From contig NZ_CP121106.1 in assembly GCF_029623755.1 (NCBI RefSeq), positions 2,112,352-2,176,351 of the forward strand: 64,000 nt of DNA. The letters are read 5' to 3'. Both the position numbers and the translations under genes were made by a program. The notes beneath the pieces were generated by a model. That model was not told where the DNA came from. It saw only the letters and a program-made list of their open reading frames with translations, and searched no databases. The stretch is from Altererythrobacter sp. CAU 1644. GTDB taxonomy: Bacteria > Pseudomonadota > Alphaproteobacteria > Sphingomonadales > Sphingomonadaceae. Below are positions 49,010 through 58,075 of this stretch, piece after piece; the stretch's first letter is position 1, and each line of letters starts with the position of its first letter.

Positions 49010-51676
49010 ATGCGTTCGATAAAGACCGGGGTCGCCGGTTCCACCCGCTTTGCACTGCTGGCCGGTACAGCCGCAGTCGCCATGTCCCTGCCCGCAGTCG
49101 CCCAGGCTCAGGACGAAGCTGAAGATGCAGCCGAAGAAGCCGCAGCCGAGGATTCCGACGACGGCTTTGGCAATGTCATCATCGTTACTGCAACCAAGCG
49201 CGAACAGACGCTGCAGGAAACCCCAGTCGCTGTCAGCGTCACGACCGCCGAGACGATCGAACGCGCCCAGATTCGCGACGTGGCCGATCTCTCGTCCGTC
49301 GTTCCCTCGCTCACTGTGAGCCAGAGCCAGAGCCAGTTCGCTACGACCTTCTCGGTGCGTGGTTTCGGCACGAGCGGCAACAACATCGGGCTTGAACCGT
49401 CGGTCGCCATGTTCGTCGATGGTGTCTATCGCAGCCGCTCGATCGCACAGATCAGCGACTTGCCCGACATCCAGCGCGTGGAAGTGCTGCGCGGTCCCCA
49501 ATCGACCCTCTTCGGCAAGAACGCCAGCGCCGGTGTGATCTCGCTTGTGACGAAGGAGCCTTCGTTCGACTTTGGCGGCAGTGTCGAAGCGAGTTACGGC
49601 AATTACGACGCGATTGTGGTGAAGGGCTACCTCACCGGTCCGCTCAGCGACAACATCGCGGCCAGTCTTGCCGGCGGTTACAACCGCCGCGACGGTTACG
49701 TCACCAATCTCTTCAACGGCCAGGACGTCAACGATCGCAACCGCTGGTTCGGCCGCGGGCAGGTGATGTTCGACAATGGCGAGGCGCTCAAGGTCCGCTT
49801 CATTGCCGACTATGACGAGATCGACGAAGTCTGCTGCGCCGCTTTCAACTTGCGTCCCTCGGCTGCGACCGGAGCTATCCAGTTGCTCGGCGGCCAGGTC
49901 AATGACTTCAACGGCGTGCCAGATGCCGACGAGGTTTATTCCGACGTAGTCCCGTTCAACAAGATCAAGAACTGGGGCCTGTCGGGCCAGATCGATTATG
50001 ATCTGAGCGATACTCTGACGCTGACTTCGATCACCGCCTATCGCGAAACCAAGATGAACGCCGATCAGGATGTCGACTTCACCAGCGCGGCACTGGCGAC
50101 CGGCGCGAACATTGGCCAGGCCAAGCTCGACACCTTCACTCAGGAACTCCGGCTGGCCTCGAACTTCGACGGCCCGGTCAATTTCCTGTTGGGTGGTTAC
50201 TACTTCGACGAAACCGTCGATACCGCCGACCAGATCATCTACGGTTCGGACTTCCGCGGCTATGTCGACCTGCTGATCCGCGACCTGACGGGCAATACGC
50301 AGACGGCCAATTCGATCGAAGCGACTTTCGGGGCTCCGCCAAACACCTTCTGGCAAGCGGGGCAGGGTTTCTTCAATGCGATCGAGCAGAAGAACGAAGC
50401 CTATTCGATCTTCGGGAACGTCGATTTCGAATTCATCGACGGTCTCGTCCTGACGTTGGGCGCCAACTACACCCACGACAAGAAGAGCATCGTGACCGAC
50501 TCGGTCAGCACCGACCTGTTCTCGTCGGTGGACATCCCTGGTGCGATCACCGGGCTCAACAATTTCTTCATCGCGCAGACAGTCGGCGGCCTGCTCGGGC
50601 TTAACCCCCCGGGAACGCTGGCGACCCCGGCGCAGATCGCCTTCTTCCAGACCAATTTCCCGGCCGGATACCAGCAGGTTGTCGCGGGCGTGAATGCACA
50701 GACTGCACCGTTGCTCGGTTTCCAGTCACTGCAGTTCCTGCGGCCATTCCAGAATTGCCCCAATTCGGTCGAGGATTGCTCCTTCAGTGATGACGATATG
50801 TCGTGGACGGTGCGTCTTGCGTACGACATCACGCCGACGCTCAATGGCTATGCGAGCTGGTCGACCGGCTACAAGGGTGCCTCGTTCAACCTCTCTCGCG
50901 ACAGCAGCCCGACTGCGGCAGATGTGACGGCACTTCGGAATGCGGGGCTCGCGGTTCCGAATCTGCGGGCCGGTTCGCGTTTCGCATTCCCAGAGGAATC
51001 GGAAGTTTGGGAACTGGGCCTCAAGGGCAACTGGGAATACGCTTCGGCCAATCTCACGCTGTTCTTGCAGAAGCTCAAGAACTTCCAGGACAACACCTTT
51101 ACCGGAACCGGCTTCATCCTCGGCAACGCGGGTTCGCGCGAGACCAAGGGCATCGAGTTCGACGGTCGGGTAAACCCGATTCCCCAGCTCACGCTGAGCC
51201 TGGCAGTGACCTATCTCGATTCCATCTTCGAGAATTATGTAGGATCGCCGCTGGGCGACGTGTCGGGTCAGGAAATCCCCGACATCCCGCAACTGCGGGC
51301 CGTGTTCGGTTTCCAATGGGATCAGGAACTGGCCAATTTCGACCGCCTCATCCTGCGAGCCGACTATGGCTATGAGTCCACGCAGGTGCCCGACGATGGC
51401 CTGCTCGACTACATCGTGCGCGATGCAGCCGGCAATCCGATCGACTTCGGACCGGCCTTCGCGGCAGCACGCGCGTTCCAGTACGAGGTCAATAACCTCA
51501 ACGCGTCGCTTACCTACGCGATGGACATGGGGCTCGAATTCACGATCTGGGGTCGCAACATCCTCGACGACCGGAACGTTACCGGCGTGTTCGATTCGGT
51601 CGCGCAGACCCAGTCGATCTCGGGCTACACCGATGCGCCGCGCACCTACGGTGGGACGATCCGCTACAAGTTCTGA
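49010..51676 (+). CDS. TonB-dependent outer-membrane receptor
   Basis: 888 aa from ATG 49010 with GAGAGGAG upstream. A signal peptide (about 1-34, ending PAVAQAQ) precedes an acidic Ala/Glu spacer, then the TonB-box/plug start NVIIVTATKREQTLQETPVAVSV. The plug has SVRGFGTSGNNIGLEPSVAMFVDGVYRSR and VEVLRGPQSTLFGKNASAG; a 22-strand-type barrel follows, ending GGTIRYKF. The size and plug fit sphingomonad receptors for carbohydrate or aromatic ligands; the ligand cannot be told. Followed by a good terminator. Confidence 0.95.
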   Translation: MRSIKTGVAGSTRFALLAGTAAVAMSLPAVAQAQDEAEDAAEEAAAEDSDDGFGNVIIVTATKREQTLQETPVAVSVTTAETIERAQIRDVADLSSVVPSLTVSQSQSQFATTFSVRGFGTSGNNIGLEPSVAMFVDGVYRSRSIAQISDLPDIQRVEVLRGPQSTLFGKNASAGVISLVTKEPSFDFGGSVEASYGNYDAIVVKGYLTGPLSDNIAASLAGGYNRRDGYVTNLFNGQDVNDRNRWFGRGQVMFDNGEALKVRFIADYDEIDEVCCAAFNLRPSAATGAIQLLGGQVNDFNGVPDADEVYSDVVPFNKIKNWGLSGQIDYDLSDTLTLTSITAYRETKMNADQDVDFTSAALATGANIGQAKLDTFTQELRLASNFDGPVNFLLGGYYFDETVDTADQIIYGSDFRGYVDLLIRDLTGNTQTANSIEATFGAPPNTFWQAGQGFFNAIEQKNEAYSIFGNVDFEFIDGLVLTLGANYTHDKKSIVTDSVSTDLFSSVDIPGAITGLNNFFIAQTVGGLLGLNPPGTLATPAQIAFFQTNFPAGYQQVVAGVNAQTAPLLGFQSLQFLRPFQNCPNSVEDCSFSDDDMSWTVRLAYDITPTLNGYASWSTGYKGASFNLSRDSSPTAADVTALRNAGLAVPNLRAGSRFAFPEESEVWELGLKGNWEYASANLTLFLQKLKNFQDNTFTGTGFILGNAGSRETKGIEFDGRVNPIPQLTLSLAVTYLDSIFENYVGSPLGDVSGQEIPDIPQLRAVFGFQWDQELANFDRLILRADYGYESTQVPDDGLLDYIVRDAAGNPIDFGPAFAAARAFQYEVNNLNASLTYAMDMGLEFTIWGRNILDDRNVTGVFDSVAQTQSISGYTDAPRTYGGTIRYKF

Positions 51677-51700
51677 TCAGCCTGAGATCAGATGCATTCG

Positions 51701-51730
51701 GAAAGGGGTCGGTGAAAACCGGCCCCTTTC
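51701..51730 (+). terminator. Rho-independent-type terminator of the TonB receptor gene
   Basis: GAAAGGGGTCGGT (51701-51713) pairs with ACCGGCCCCTTTC (51718-51730) around a GAAA loop; 13 pairs with one G-U. It is followed by TCTCGTT and lies 25 bases past the receptor stop. Confidence 0.7.
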
Positions 51731-51794
51731 TCGTTGCAGTGCTGGTGTTTTTGTGGTCGCTTCCAGCGCAGATCGAACCGGAGGGGAATTCTCG

Positions 51795-52250
51795 ATGGAA
51801 TACATGTTCCTGCCGTTTAAGCGGTATTTCGATTTTCAGGGTCGCTCGCGGCGCAAGGAATACTGGTTGTTCACGCTGCTCAACGTGGTCGTGATCATGG
51901 GTTTGCTGCTGGTCTCCCTCGGAGGAGCGGGGCTCGCTGCGGTGGCTGATCCGGATGCGAGCGAGATGGAAACGATGGGCGCAATCTTCGGCGGAGGATT
52001 GGGTATTCTCGTGCTGCTGTGGGTGCTCGCCGTGTTTATCCCCTCGATCGCGGTGACCGTGCGCCGGTTCCATGACCGCGATATGTCGGGCTGGTGGTAT
52101 CTCGGCTTCCTCGTCGGCGGGATGATCCCCTACATCGGGTTCATCGTCTCGATCGCGTTGCTCGTCATCATGGCGCTGCCCGGTACGCCGGGACCGAACC
52201 GTTTCGGCCCGGATCCGAAGAACCCGACCAGCGCGGATGTCTTCGAATAA
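51795..52250 (+). CDS. DUF805 membrane protein
   Basis: 151 aa from MEYMFLPFKRYFDFQGRSRRKEYWLFTLLN, the defining DUF805 start; GGAGGGG precedes the ATG. About four transmembrane helices (for example ILVLLWVLAVFIPSIAVTV, then LVGGMIPYIGFIVSIALLVI), with the conserved RRFHDRDMSGWW loop and a terminal GPNRFGPDP. Function unknown; inner membrane. Begins after the terminator of the TonB receptor gene and converges with the ybbP-like gene. Confidence 0.92.
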   Translation: MEYMFLPFKRYFDFQGRSRRKEYWLFTLLNVVVIMGLLLVSLGGAGLAAVADPDASEMETMGAIFGGGLGILVLLWVLAVFIPSIAVTVRRFHDRDMSGWWYLGFLVGGMIPYIGFIVSIALLVIMALPGTPGPNRFGPDPKNPTSADVFE

Positions 52251-52253
52251 CGC

Positions 52254-54773
52254 CTAGAGTTCGCGTAGCGCCTGTGCTGGTTTCGCTCTCAGCAAGGGGA
52301 GCGAGCCGGCCAGGGCAAAGCCGAGCACCAGCGCCAACCCCAGCGCGAGCACCGCCAGTACGGCGCCCCAATCGGGTAACCAGTCGAACTCGAACAACTG
52401 CGTGACGATCACCCAGGCAAGCGTGCTGCCGAGCGCCAGAGCGACCCCTGCCAGGAGCAGCGCCAACAGCCCATATTCGGCCAGCTGCATCAACAGGATT
52501 TGCCGTCTGCTGGCCCCGAGAACCCTTAGCACCACGGTGTCATAGGTGCGTGCGGCCCGCGCCGCCGCAATCGCGCCGAGCAGCACTGCAAGACCGGCCA
52601 GGACCGCTACCGATGCCGCAGCAAGAGTCGCAAGCCCCACCTGTTCGAGGATCGTGCGCGCTTCGGTCAGCACCTGGCCTACCTCGATGACCGAGCTCGA
52701 AGGAAACTCCCGAACGAGATCGCGCAACAGAGTGCCGCTCATCGCATCATCAGGCAGTTCGATCGTCGCCGCCAGATTGTGCGGGGCATCGTCAAGCGCA
52801 TTGGAAGAAAAGACGAAGACGTAGTTGAAGCCCATCGTCTCCCAGTCGATCCGGCGGAAATTGTGGACGCGCGCGGTCTTCTCGACGCCGAGGACGCCAA
52901 CGGTGATGTAGTCGCCGATCGCAATGCCAGCCGCCTCGGCAAACTCCTCGTCGATCGATAGCAATGGCTCGCCGGAGTGGTTTGTTGACCACCATTCACC
53001 CTCGGTCACGACATTGCCGTCGGGCAACTCATCGGCATAGGTGAGGCCGCGCTCGCCTCGCAGCGGCCAGGCGCCCTCGGGAATTTCCTCCATCTCGGCG
53101 ACGCGGGTCATCCGGTCGCGCGGGCCAAAGGCCAGCACGGCTCCGCGCAGCGCAGGCACTGTCCGGATATCGGCATGGGGCGATCGCTCGCGGACCAGGC
53201 CTTCGAAGGCTTCGACGCGATCGCGCGGTACGTCGAGAACGAAGTAGTCTGGCGCCTGTTGCGGCACCCGCTTCTGGATATTGCCGTCGATCGCGCTCTG
53301 GACGCCCGCCAGCAGGACGAAGCTCGCCAGTCCGAAGCCGAGCGCCGTGACCAATGCCGCAGTCGAGGCACCAGGGCGGTGCAGATTGGCGAGCGCATTG
53401 CGCATGATTGGATTGCTGCTTCGCGGCAGCCGCCGGGCGAGGGTCCGGATACCGAGAGCGATTAGCGCCAGCAGCAGCAGTGCTCCAGCAGCCCCCGCGA
53501 GGAAGCCCGCCGCCAATTGGGGCTGGGCGGTCGTGAACAAGGCCAGGGCGCAGATCGCCACCACGCCGCCAGCGGTCCAGGCGATCGCACGGCGATCTCG
53601 GGCGAGGGGGGAAATCCTTGCGCGCATCAACGCCATGGCTGGAAACTGCCGTGCGCGCAGCAGCGGAGTTGCCGCAAAGGTGAAGGCGACGAGGACGCCA
53701 TAGGCACCGGCGAGCAGGAGCGCTTTTGGATCGAGGATCAGACCGGCCTCGACCGGCAGCAGGCCTTCCAGCGCCGCGCCGAGTACCGGCGTCACTAGGA
53801 TCCCGGTTGCGATCCCGGCGACGCTCCCGACCAGCGCTGCCGCCGCGATCTGGAGCGCGTAGATGCGCAGGATATCGGTGCTGCTGGCACCCAGCACCTT
53901 GAGCGTGGCGATGCTGGTGCGGCGCGCCTCGAGATAGGAAGTCACGCCTCCGCCGATCCCGATGCCGGCGATGACCAGCGCCGCGAGTCCGACAAGGGTC
54001 AGGAAATCGCTCATCTGCTGGACGAACCGGTCGGCTCCGGGCGAGGCGCGGTCGCGTGTGCGGAAATCGAACCCGGCGTTGGGAAACTGTTCCGCCAGCG
54101 CCTCCTGCACATTCTCGGGATTGCGCTGCGGATCGAAAGCGATGCGGTATTTGCTCTGGTACATCGAGCCGGGGGCCAGCAGTCCCGCTCGCGCTGGGAC
54201 ATCTTCGGCGACGATTACAGTCGGGCCGAGCTGAAATCCTTCCGAAAGCCTGTCGGGCTCATTGCCGATGATCCCTGCCGCGACGAGTTCGATCGTGCCG
54301 ACCGTAAAACGGTCGCCGAGCTTGATATCGAGCCGGTCGATGGCACCCTGGCCCAGCCACGCATCATTGCCGGTGGGCGCTGCCATTGTGCGACCGTCGG
54401 CCAGGGTCAGAGTTCCGTAGAGCGGCCAGCGTTCGTCGACGGCCTTGAGCTCGACCGGTGCTGCCGCTTCGTCGGTGGTGGCCATTGCCTGCAAGCGCGT
54501 ACCGCCCGAGATCGCACCATACTCGGTCAACGCCGCCTTTTCCTCGTCGGAGAGGTCGCGCTGCCAGACTTCGATTTCGAGATCGCCGCCGAGCAATTCC
54601 TGCCCGCGTGTCGCCAATTCGCGCTCGATCGCCGCGCTCAGCGTACCGATCGCTGCGAGAGCGGCGGTGCCCAGGAAGATGCACACCAGCAGCAGGCGCA
54701 GGCCGCGGAAACGGGCATTGAGATCGCGCCGCGCGATCCGCCAGGCCGCGCTCCAGGGAAGGTTTTCCGTCAT
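52254..54773 (-). CDS. ABC transporter permease, YbbP-like (FtsX family)
   Basis: 839 aa from MTENLPWSAAWRIARRDLNARFRGLRLLLV. It has about ten transmembrane helices in two FtsX-type blocks (SDFLTLVGLAALVIAGIGIGGGVTSYLEARR, then the C-terminal GLALVLGFALAGSLPLLRAKPAQALREL) and large periplasmic loops between. Its start overlaps the ATPase stop (ATGA), so the two make one transporter. With a tesA-like esterase divergent from them, the order matches E. coli tesA-ybbA-ybbP. Substrate unknown, perhaps a lipid or lipoprotein. Confidence 0.9.
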   Translation of the reverse strand: MTENLPWSAAWRIARRDLNARFRGLRLLLVCIFLGTAALAAIGTLSAAIERELATRGQELLGGDLEIEVWQRDLSDEEKAALTEYGAISGGTRLQAMATTDEAAAPVELKAVDERWPLYGTLTLADGRTMAAPTGNDAWLGQGAIDRLDIKLGDRFTVGTIELVAAGIIGNEPDRLSEGFQLGPTVIVAEDVPARAGLLAPGSMYQSKYRIAFDPQRNPENVQEALAEQFPNAGFDFRTRDRASPGADRFVQQMSDFLTLVGLAALVIAGIGIGGGVTSYLEARRTSIATLKVLGASSTDILRIYALQIAAAALVGSVAGIATGILVTPVLGAALEGLLPVEAGLILDPKALLLAGAYGVLVAFTFAATPLLRARQFPAMALMRARISPLARDRRAIAWTAGGVVAICALALFTTAQPQLAAGFLAGAAGALLLLALIALGIRTLARRLPRSSNPIMRNALANLHRPGASTAALVTALGFGLASFVLLAGVQSAIDGNIQKRVPQQAPDYFVLDVPRDRVEAFEGLVRERSPHADIRTVPALRGAVLAFGPRDRMTRVAEMEEIPEGAWPLRGERGLTYADELPDGNVVTEGEWWSTNHSGEPLLSIDEEFAEAAGIAIGDYITVGVLGVEKTARVHNFRRIDWETMGFNYVFVFSSNALDDAPHNLAATIELPDDAMSGTLLRDLVREFPSSSVIEVGQVLTEARTILEQVGLATLAAASVAVLAGLAVLLGAIAAARAARTYDTVVLRVLGASRRQILLMQLAEYGLLALLLAGVALALGSTLAWVIVTQLFEFDWLPDWGAVLAVLALGLALVLGFALAGSLPLLRAKPAQALREL

Positions 54774-55462
54774 GCGGAGCGATTGTCCGATACGATCTTG
54801 CCGTCGGCCATGCTGATCACTCGCTTGCACCGTTCGGCAAGTTCCGGATCATGCGTGATGATGAGCAGCGTTGCACCGGTCTCCTCGCGCCGGTTGAACA
54901 GCAGGTCGATGATCTCGTGGCCGGTGGCAGCGTCGAGATTGCCGGTCGGCTCGTCAGCAAAAATCAGCGTGGGACGGGGAGCCGTGGCGCGGGCGATGGC
55001 GACGCGTTGCTGTTCGCCGCCCGATAGCTGGGTCGGATAATGATCGAGCCGGTGGCCGAGACCGACCGCCTTAAGCTCCTCCTCGGCGCGGGCGCGAACG
55101 CCCTCCGCGCCCGAAAGCTCCATCGGCGTCGCGACGTTTTCGGCTGCGGTCATCGTCGGCAGGAGGTGGAATGCCTGCAGAACGATGCCGATCCGGCCAC
55201 GCCGGGCGAAGGCCAGCGCGTCTTCGTCGAGCGTAGAGAAATCCTGGCCTGCGACCTGGAGCGATCCCGAACTCGCTCGTTCCAGTCCGGATAGGACGGC
55301 CATGAGCGAACTCTTGCCCGAGCCGGAGGGGCCGAGCAGGGCAACCACCTCTCCTTCATGGACATCGAGGTCGATCCCACGCAGAATTTCGACCGGAGCG
55401 GCCTTGGTTCCGAGGGTCAGGGTCAGGTTTCGGGCGGAAATCGCGAGAGAGGGACTTGTCAC
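54770..55462 (-). CDS. ABC transporter ATP-binding protein, YbbA-like (LolD family)
   Basis: 230 aa from GTG 55462 (TSPSLAISARNLTLTLG). Walker A is GPSGSGKSS, the signature LSGGEQQRVAIARA, Walker B LIFADEPTGNLD, and the switch His in THDPE. Its LolD-like type fits export of lipids or lipoproteins. The GTG site is only weakly preceded by a purine run; the first base of the 3'-overlapping divergent esterase transcript lies close by. Partner of the overlapping permease. Confidence 0.92.
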   Translation of the reverse strand: MTSPSLAISARNLTLTLGTKAAPVEILRGIDLDVHEGEVVALLGPSGSGKSSLMAVLSGLERASSGSLQVAGQDFSTLDEDALAFARRGRIGIVLQAFHLLPTMTAAENVATPMELSGAEGVRARAEEELKAVGLGHRLDHYPTQLSGGEQQRVAIARATAPRPTLIFADEPTGNLDAATGHEIIDLLFNRREETGATLLIITHDPELAERCKRVISMADGKIVSDNRSA

Positions 55463-55495
55463 GCTCGCTGGTTGGCATAGGCATGGCCTCCGCAC

Positions 55496-55502
55496 AAGGA
55501 GG
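55496..55502 (+). promoter_or_regulatory. Ribosome-binding site AAGGAGG for the esterase
   Basis: AAGGAGG with a 7-base spacer to ATG 55510; it decides this start over earlier in-frame TTG and ATG codons. Confidence 0.75.
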
Positions 55503-55509
55503 CTTGCAG

Positions 55510-56205
55510 ATGGTGATCGGCGATTGGTCGAAGGTTTTGGTAGCGGCGGCGACGCTCGCACTGGCGGCATGTGGCAGCGAAGCCCCTGCCGAAGCAGTGG
55601 AAGACGGTGCCCTCGCTGGTGTCGAGCAGGAAGTCCCGGTGATGGGGCCGCAGAAGCGGATCCTCGCGTTCGGCGACAGTCTCTTCGCTGGCTACGGCGT
55701 CGGGCTTGAGAACAGCTATCCGGCAAAACTCCAGAATGCCCTGCGCGCACGCGGTACCAACGCCATCGTGGTCAATGCGGGGGTCTCGGGGGATACAACC
55801 GCCGCCGGTCGTCAGCGAATTGCCTACACGCTCGACTCCCAGGCAGTGAAGCCCGACCTCGTCATCGTGGAATTGGGCGGTAACGATATCTTGCGGAGCC
55901 TGCCGCCTACCGAAACCCGCGCCAATCTCGACGCAATCCTGACCGAAATCCGCAAGCGCGACATTGACGTCCTCGTGATGGGCATGCGCTCGCCGCCCAA
56001 TTTGGGTTCCGTCTTTTCCTCGGAATTCGACGACATCTATCCCGAACTGGCAAACGAGCATGACGCCGAACTGGTGCCCTTCTTCCTCGAATCGATCTAT
56101 ACCAAGAGGAACCTGTTCCAGAGCGACCGTATTCATCCGACGGTCGAGGGTATCGAGGAACTGGTGACTGATACCGTGGACGAGGTCGAAGACGCGCTGG
56201 ACTGA
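55510..56205 (+). CDS. Arylesterase/lysophospholipase TesA-like (SGNH hydrolase) lipoprotein
   Basis: 231 aa from MVIGDWSKVLVAAATLALAACG, with lipobox LAA-Cys. SGNH blocks: ILAFGDSLFAGYGV (nucleophile Ser), NAGVSGDTTAAGRQR (Gly), VIVELGGNDILRSLPP (Asn) and the catalytic Asp/His in DRIHPTVEGIEEL. It hydrolyses thioesters or lysophospholipids in the periplasm. It is divergent from ybbA-ybbP-like genes, the same arrangement as tesA in E. coli. Confidence 0.9.
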   Translation: MVIGDWSKVLVAAATLALAACGSEAPAEAVEDGALAGVEQEVPVMGPQKRILAFGDSLFAGYGVGLENSYPAKLQNALRARGTNAIVVNAGVSGDTTAAGRQRIAYTLDSQAVKPDLVIVELGGNDILRSLPPTETRANLDAILTEIRKRDIDVLVMGMRSPPNLGSVFSSEFDDIYPELANEHDAELVPFFLESIYTKRNLFQSDRIHPTVEGIEELVTDTVDEVEDALD

Positions 56206-56209
56206 TGCG

Positions 56210-57286
56210 TTACAGCCGCTCCACCGTTCCCGCTGCCACACGCCAGACTGCCGCCTCGTCGACGATCTCTGCGAACGGCCCTTCCTCCGTGCCCGTCAAC
56301 CAGACCTGCGCGCGGCCCTGACGAAGACGGTCGAACAGTGCGCTGCGGCGCACAGGATCGAGATGCGCGGCGACTTCGTCGAGCAGCAGGACGCCAGGGC
56401 GACCTTCGGCCGCGAGAACCGCGTGGGCCAATGTCATGGCGATCAGCATGGCCTTCTGTTCGCCGGTCGAACAGGCTGCGGCGGATTGCCCGCTCCCGGC
56501 CATGATCACCTCGAGTTCGTCGCGCTGCGGACCGGTGAGCGCGCGCCCGGCGGCGCGATCGCGGCCACGCTGTAATCGGAATTCGGCGCGGAGGGCCTCG
56601 AACTCGGTTGGGCCTCCTGGCCGATAGGTCAGGATGGGCTTCGCAAAGGGGCCGTCGGGCAGGGCCGATAATTCGTCCGAGAGCGCGGCAACCAGTTGTG
56701 ACCGCCCGAAGGCGACGCGTTCGCCGTGCTCGGTGACCTGCGCCTCGATCGCGTCGAGCCAGGTGCTGTCGCCACCGCGTTCGAGCAACCTGTTTCTCTC
56801 GCGCAAGGCGGCTTCGAACCGGGAAACGCGGCTGGCATGTTGGGGGTCGAGTGCCAGCGCCATGCGGTCGACATGCCGTCTCCGGGCGCCCGCGCTATCG
56901 GCGAACAGCCGGTCCTGTGCCGGTGTCAGCCACCCGATGGCGAACCATTCTCCGAGGCTGGCGGCGCTCGCCTCCGCACCGTTGATCCTTACCAGCCTGC
57001 GGCCGGCCCGCTCGCTTTCGACATAGGTACCGAGCCGCGCGCTCTCATGACCCTGTTCCTTGAGGCTGGCGCCGATGGCGAAGCCCCCACCGCCGGCCTG
57101 ACCCGCCATTTCATCGAGCGCGGCGCGGCGCAGGCCGCGGCCCGGTGCAAGCAGCGATAGCGCCTCCAGCACATTGGTCTTGCCCGCTCCGTTCTCGCCG
57201 ACCAGCAGGTTGAACTGGCAGGTTCCCGCCAGTTCCGTGGCGCGGTGGTTGCGAAAATTCTGCAGCGTTATTCGGTCGAGCGCCAT
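56210..57286 (-). CDS. recF: DNA replication/repair protein RecF
   Basis: 358 aa from MALDRITLQNFRNHRATELAG. Walker A GENGAGKTNVLEALSLL, the RecF-type LGTYVESERAGRRLVRINGAEA, then the signature CSTGEQKAMLIAMTLA and Walker B PGVLLLDEVAAHLDPVRR are all visible. It loads RecA at gapped DNA. It stands alone here and is convergent with the esterase, 4 bp apart. Upstream lies the microprotein/PspC operon on the opposite strand. Confidence 0.95.
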   Translation of the reverse strand: MALDRITLQNFRNHRATELAGTCQFNLLVGENGAGKTNVLEALSLLAPGRGLRRAALDEMAGQAGGGGFAIGASLKEQGHESARLGTYVESERAGRRLVRINGAEASAASLGEWFAIGWLTPAQDRLFADSAGARRRHVDRMALALDPQHASRVSRFEAALRERNRLLERGGDSTWLDAIEAQVTEHGERVAFGRSQLVAALSDELSALPDGPFAKPILTYRPGGPTEFEALRAEFRLQRGRDRAAGRALTGPQRDELEVIMAGSGQSAAACSTGEQKAMLIAMTLAHAVLAAEGRPGVLLLDEVAAHLDPVRRSALFDRLRQGRAQVWLTGTEEGPFAEIVDEAAVWRVAAGTVERL

Positions 57287-57445
57287 CGCCCTTGCCCTAG
57301 CAAAAGCCACCGAATTCACCATGCAAATGCGCGGCGAATTCCACGATCCCGAATGTTAGGGAATTTTACCAACCTTTCGGATCGATGAACGGGGCATTCA
57401 TGAACGAAAACTCAGAAAACCGCAGATTTCAGCCATTTTTCGTTT

Positions 57446-57462
57446 TTGGCACACCCCATGCA
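57446..57462 (+). promoter_or_regulatory. Candidate sigma-54 promoter of the microprotein-PspC operon
   Basis: TTGGCACACCCCATGCA: the GG at 57448-57449 and GC at 57460-57461 are exactly 10 bases apart, the sigma-54 hallmark; one base differs from TGGCAC-N5-TTGCA. It lies 61-77 bases before the first microprotein. Psp genes of other bacteria are sigma-54-dependent. Repeats of ATGAACG near 57386-57409 could be enhancer sites. Confidence 0.45.
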
Positions 57463-57474
57463 GAGTAGTTGGCA

Positions 57475-57497
57475 TCCGGTGGGACTGGCTCACCGGA
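57475..57497 (+). promoter_or_regulatory. 5' leader hairpin of the microprotein operon
   Basis: TCCGGTG (57475-57481) and CACCGGA (57491-57497) form a perfect 7-bp stem with a 9-base loop, just downstream of the candidate sigma-54 promoter and 26 bases before the ATG. May stabilise the leader. Confidence 0.4.
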
Positions 57498-57522
57498 AAC
57501 AAAATGAAAGAGGTTCCAAGTG

Positions 57523-57639
57523 ATGTTTACGAATTCCGACACCGGCAGCCGTCTCTTCGCCGCTGCTTTCGCCCTTGCCATTTCGGCGGTTTTCATGGCC
57601 ACCGCGATCGTCCCCGCCAGCCCCACGCTGTTCGCCTGA
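57523..57639 (+). CDS. 38-aa membrane microprotein (copy 1)
   Basis: Reads MFTNSDTGSRLFAAAFALAI and ends FMATAIVPASPTLFA. One hydrophobic helix (about 11-30) with a short polar N-terminus; a proline-alanine end. It shares ALAISAVFMATAIVPA nearly exactly with the next gene, so the two are tandem paralogues. AAAGAGG precedes the ATG. Too short for standard gene finding, but codon choice is normal and it sits in a promoter-led run ending in PspC. Confidence 0.75.
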   Translation: MFTNSDTGSRLFAAAFALAISAVFMATAIVPASPTLFA

Positions 57640-57672
57640 TCGCCAACACGACAAACTGAAAGGATAGATAGA

Positions 57673-57795
57673 ATGTTTGCTCTCTCGGACACTGGCAACC
57701 GTTTCGCCGCTGCCATTGCCGCGCTCGCCATCTCGGCGGTCTTCATGGCCACTGCGATCGTCCCCGCAACTCCTGGCCTGGGAATGCTGGCATGA
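57673..57795 (+). CDS. 40-aa membrane microprotein (copy 2)
   Basis: Reads MFALSDTGNRFAAAIAALAI and ends ATPGLGMLA, paralogous to the gene 33 bp upstream (shared SDTG, ALAISAVFMATAIVPA). One transmembrane helix. AAGGA lies about 9 bases before the ATG. Its stop overlaps the PspC start (ATGA), so translation of PspC is coupled to it, which strongly supports that it is translated. Function unknown; perhaps a stress-related membrane peptide acting with PspC. Confidence 0.8.
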   Translation: MFALSDTGNRFAAAIAALAISAVFMATAIVPATPGLGMLA

Positions 57796-58007
57796 ACGAC
57801 GTCATTCGCAGCACCGACAGCCGCCCGGCCAAGCGCGGCTTCCACCTCGACAAGCGCGATGCCAAGATCTTCGGCGTGTGCGCAGGGATCGCCGATTACT
57901 TCGGGATCAATGCCATGTGGGTTCGCATCGGCTTTGCTGCCGGCACTATCATCGGCTTTGGATCGCTGATCCTGGTCTACCTCGCGATCGCCCTGATCGC
58001 GGATTGA
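57792..58007 (+). CDS. PspC-domain membrane protein
   Basis: 71 aa. After a polar N-terminus (MNDVIRSTDSRPAKRGFHLDKRD) the PspC motif KIFGVCAGIADYFGINAMWVRIGF is followed by a glycine-containing helix (AAGTIIGFGSLILVYLAIALIA). PspC proteins sense envelope stress at the inner membrane. No pspA, pspB or pspF is in the window. It overlaps the second microprotein and is followed by a terminator. Confidence 0.93.
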   Translation: MNDVIRSTDSRPAKRGFHLDKRDAKIFGVCAGIADYFGINAMWVRIGFAAGTIIGFGSLILVYLAIALIAD

Positions 58008-58075
58008 GACGCGGCACCTCTCAGCTGTTCCCGGTTTCAGGGGCAGCCGCGCCTCAACATTCTGAACAAACCGGG

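Noticed and set aside
48956..50476. A 506-codon open frame antisense to the TonB receptor
   Set aside because: The receptor frame has signal peptide, plug and barrel motifs; the antisense frame shows none.
57429..57845. A 138-codon minus-strand frame with repeated GTIAVAMKTAEMA sequence
   Set aside because: The repeat is only the antisense of the two paralogous plus-strand microproteins, whose spacing and ribosome-binding sites fit real genes.
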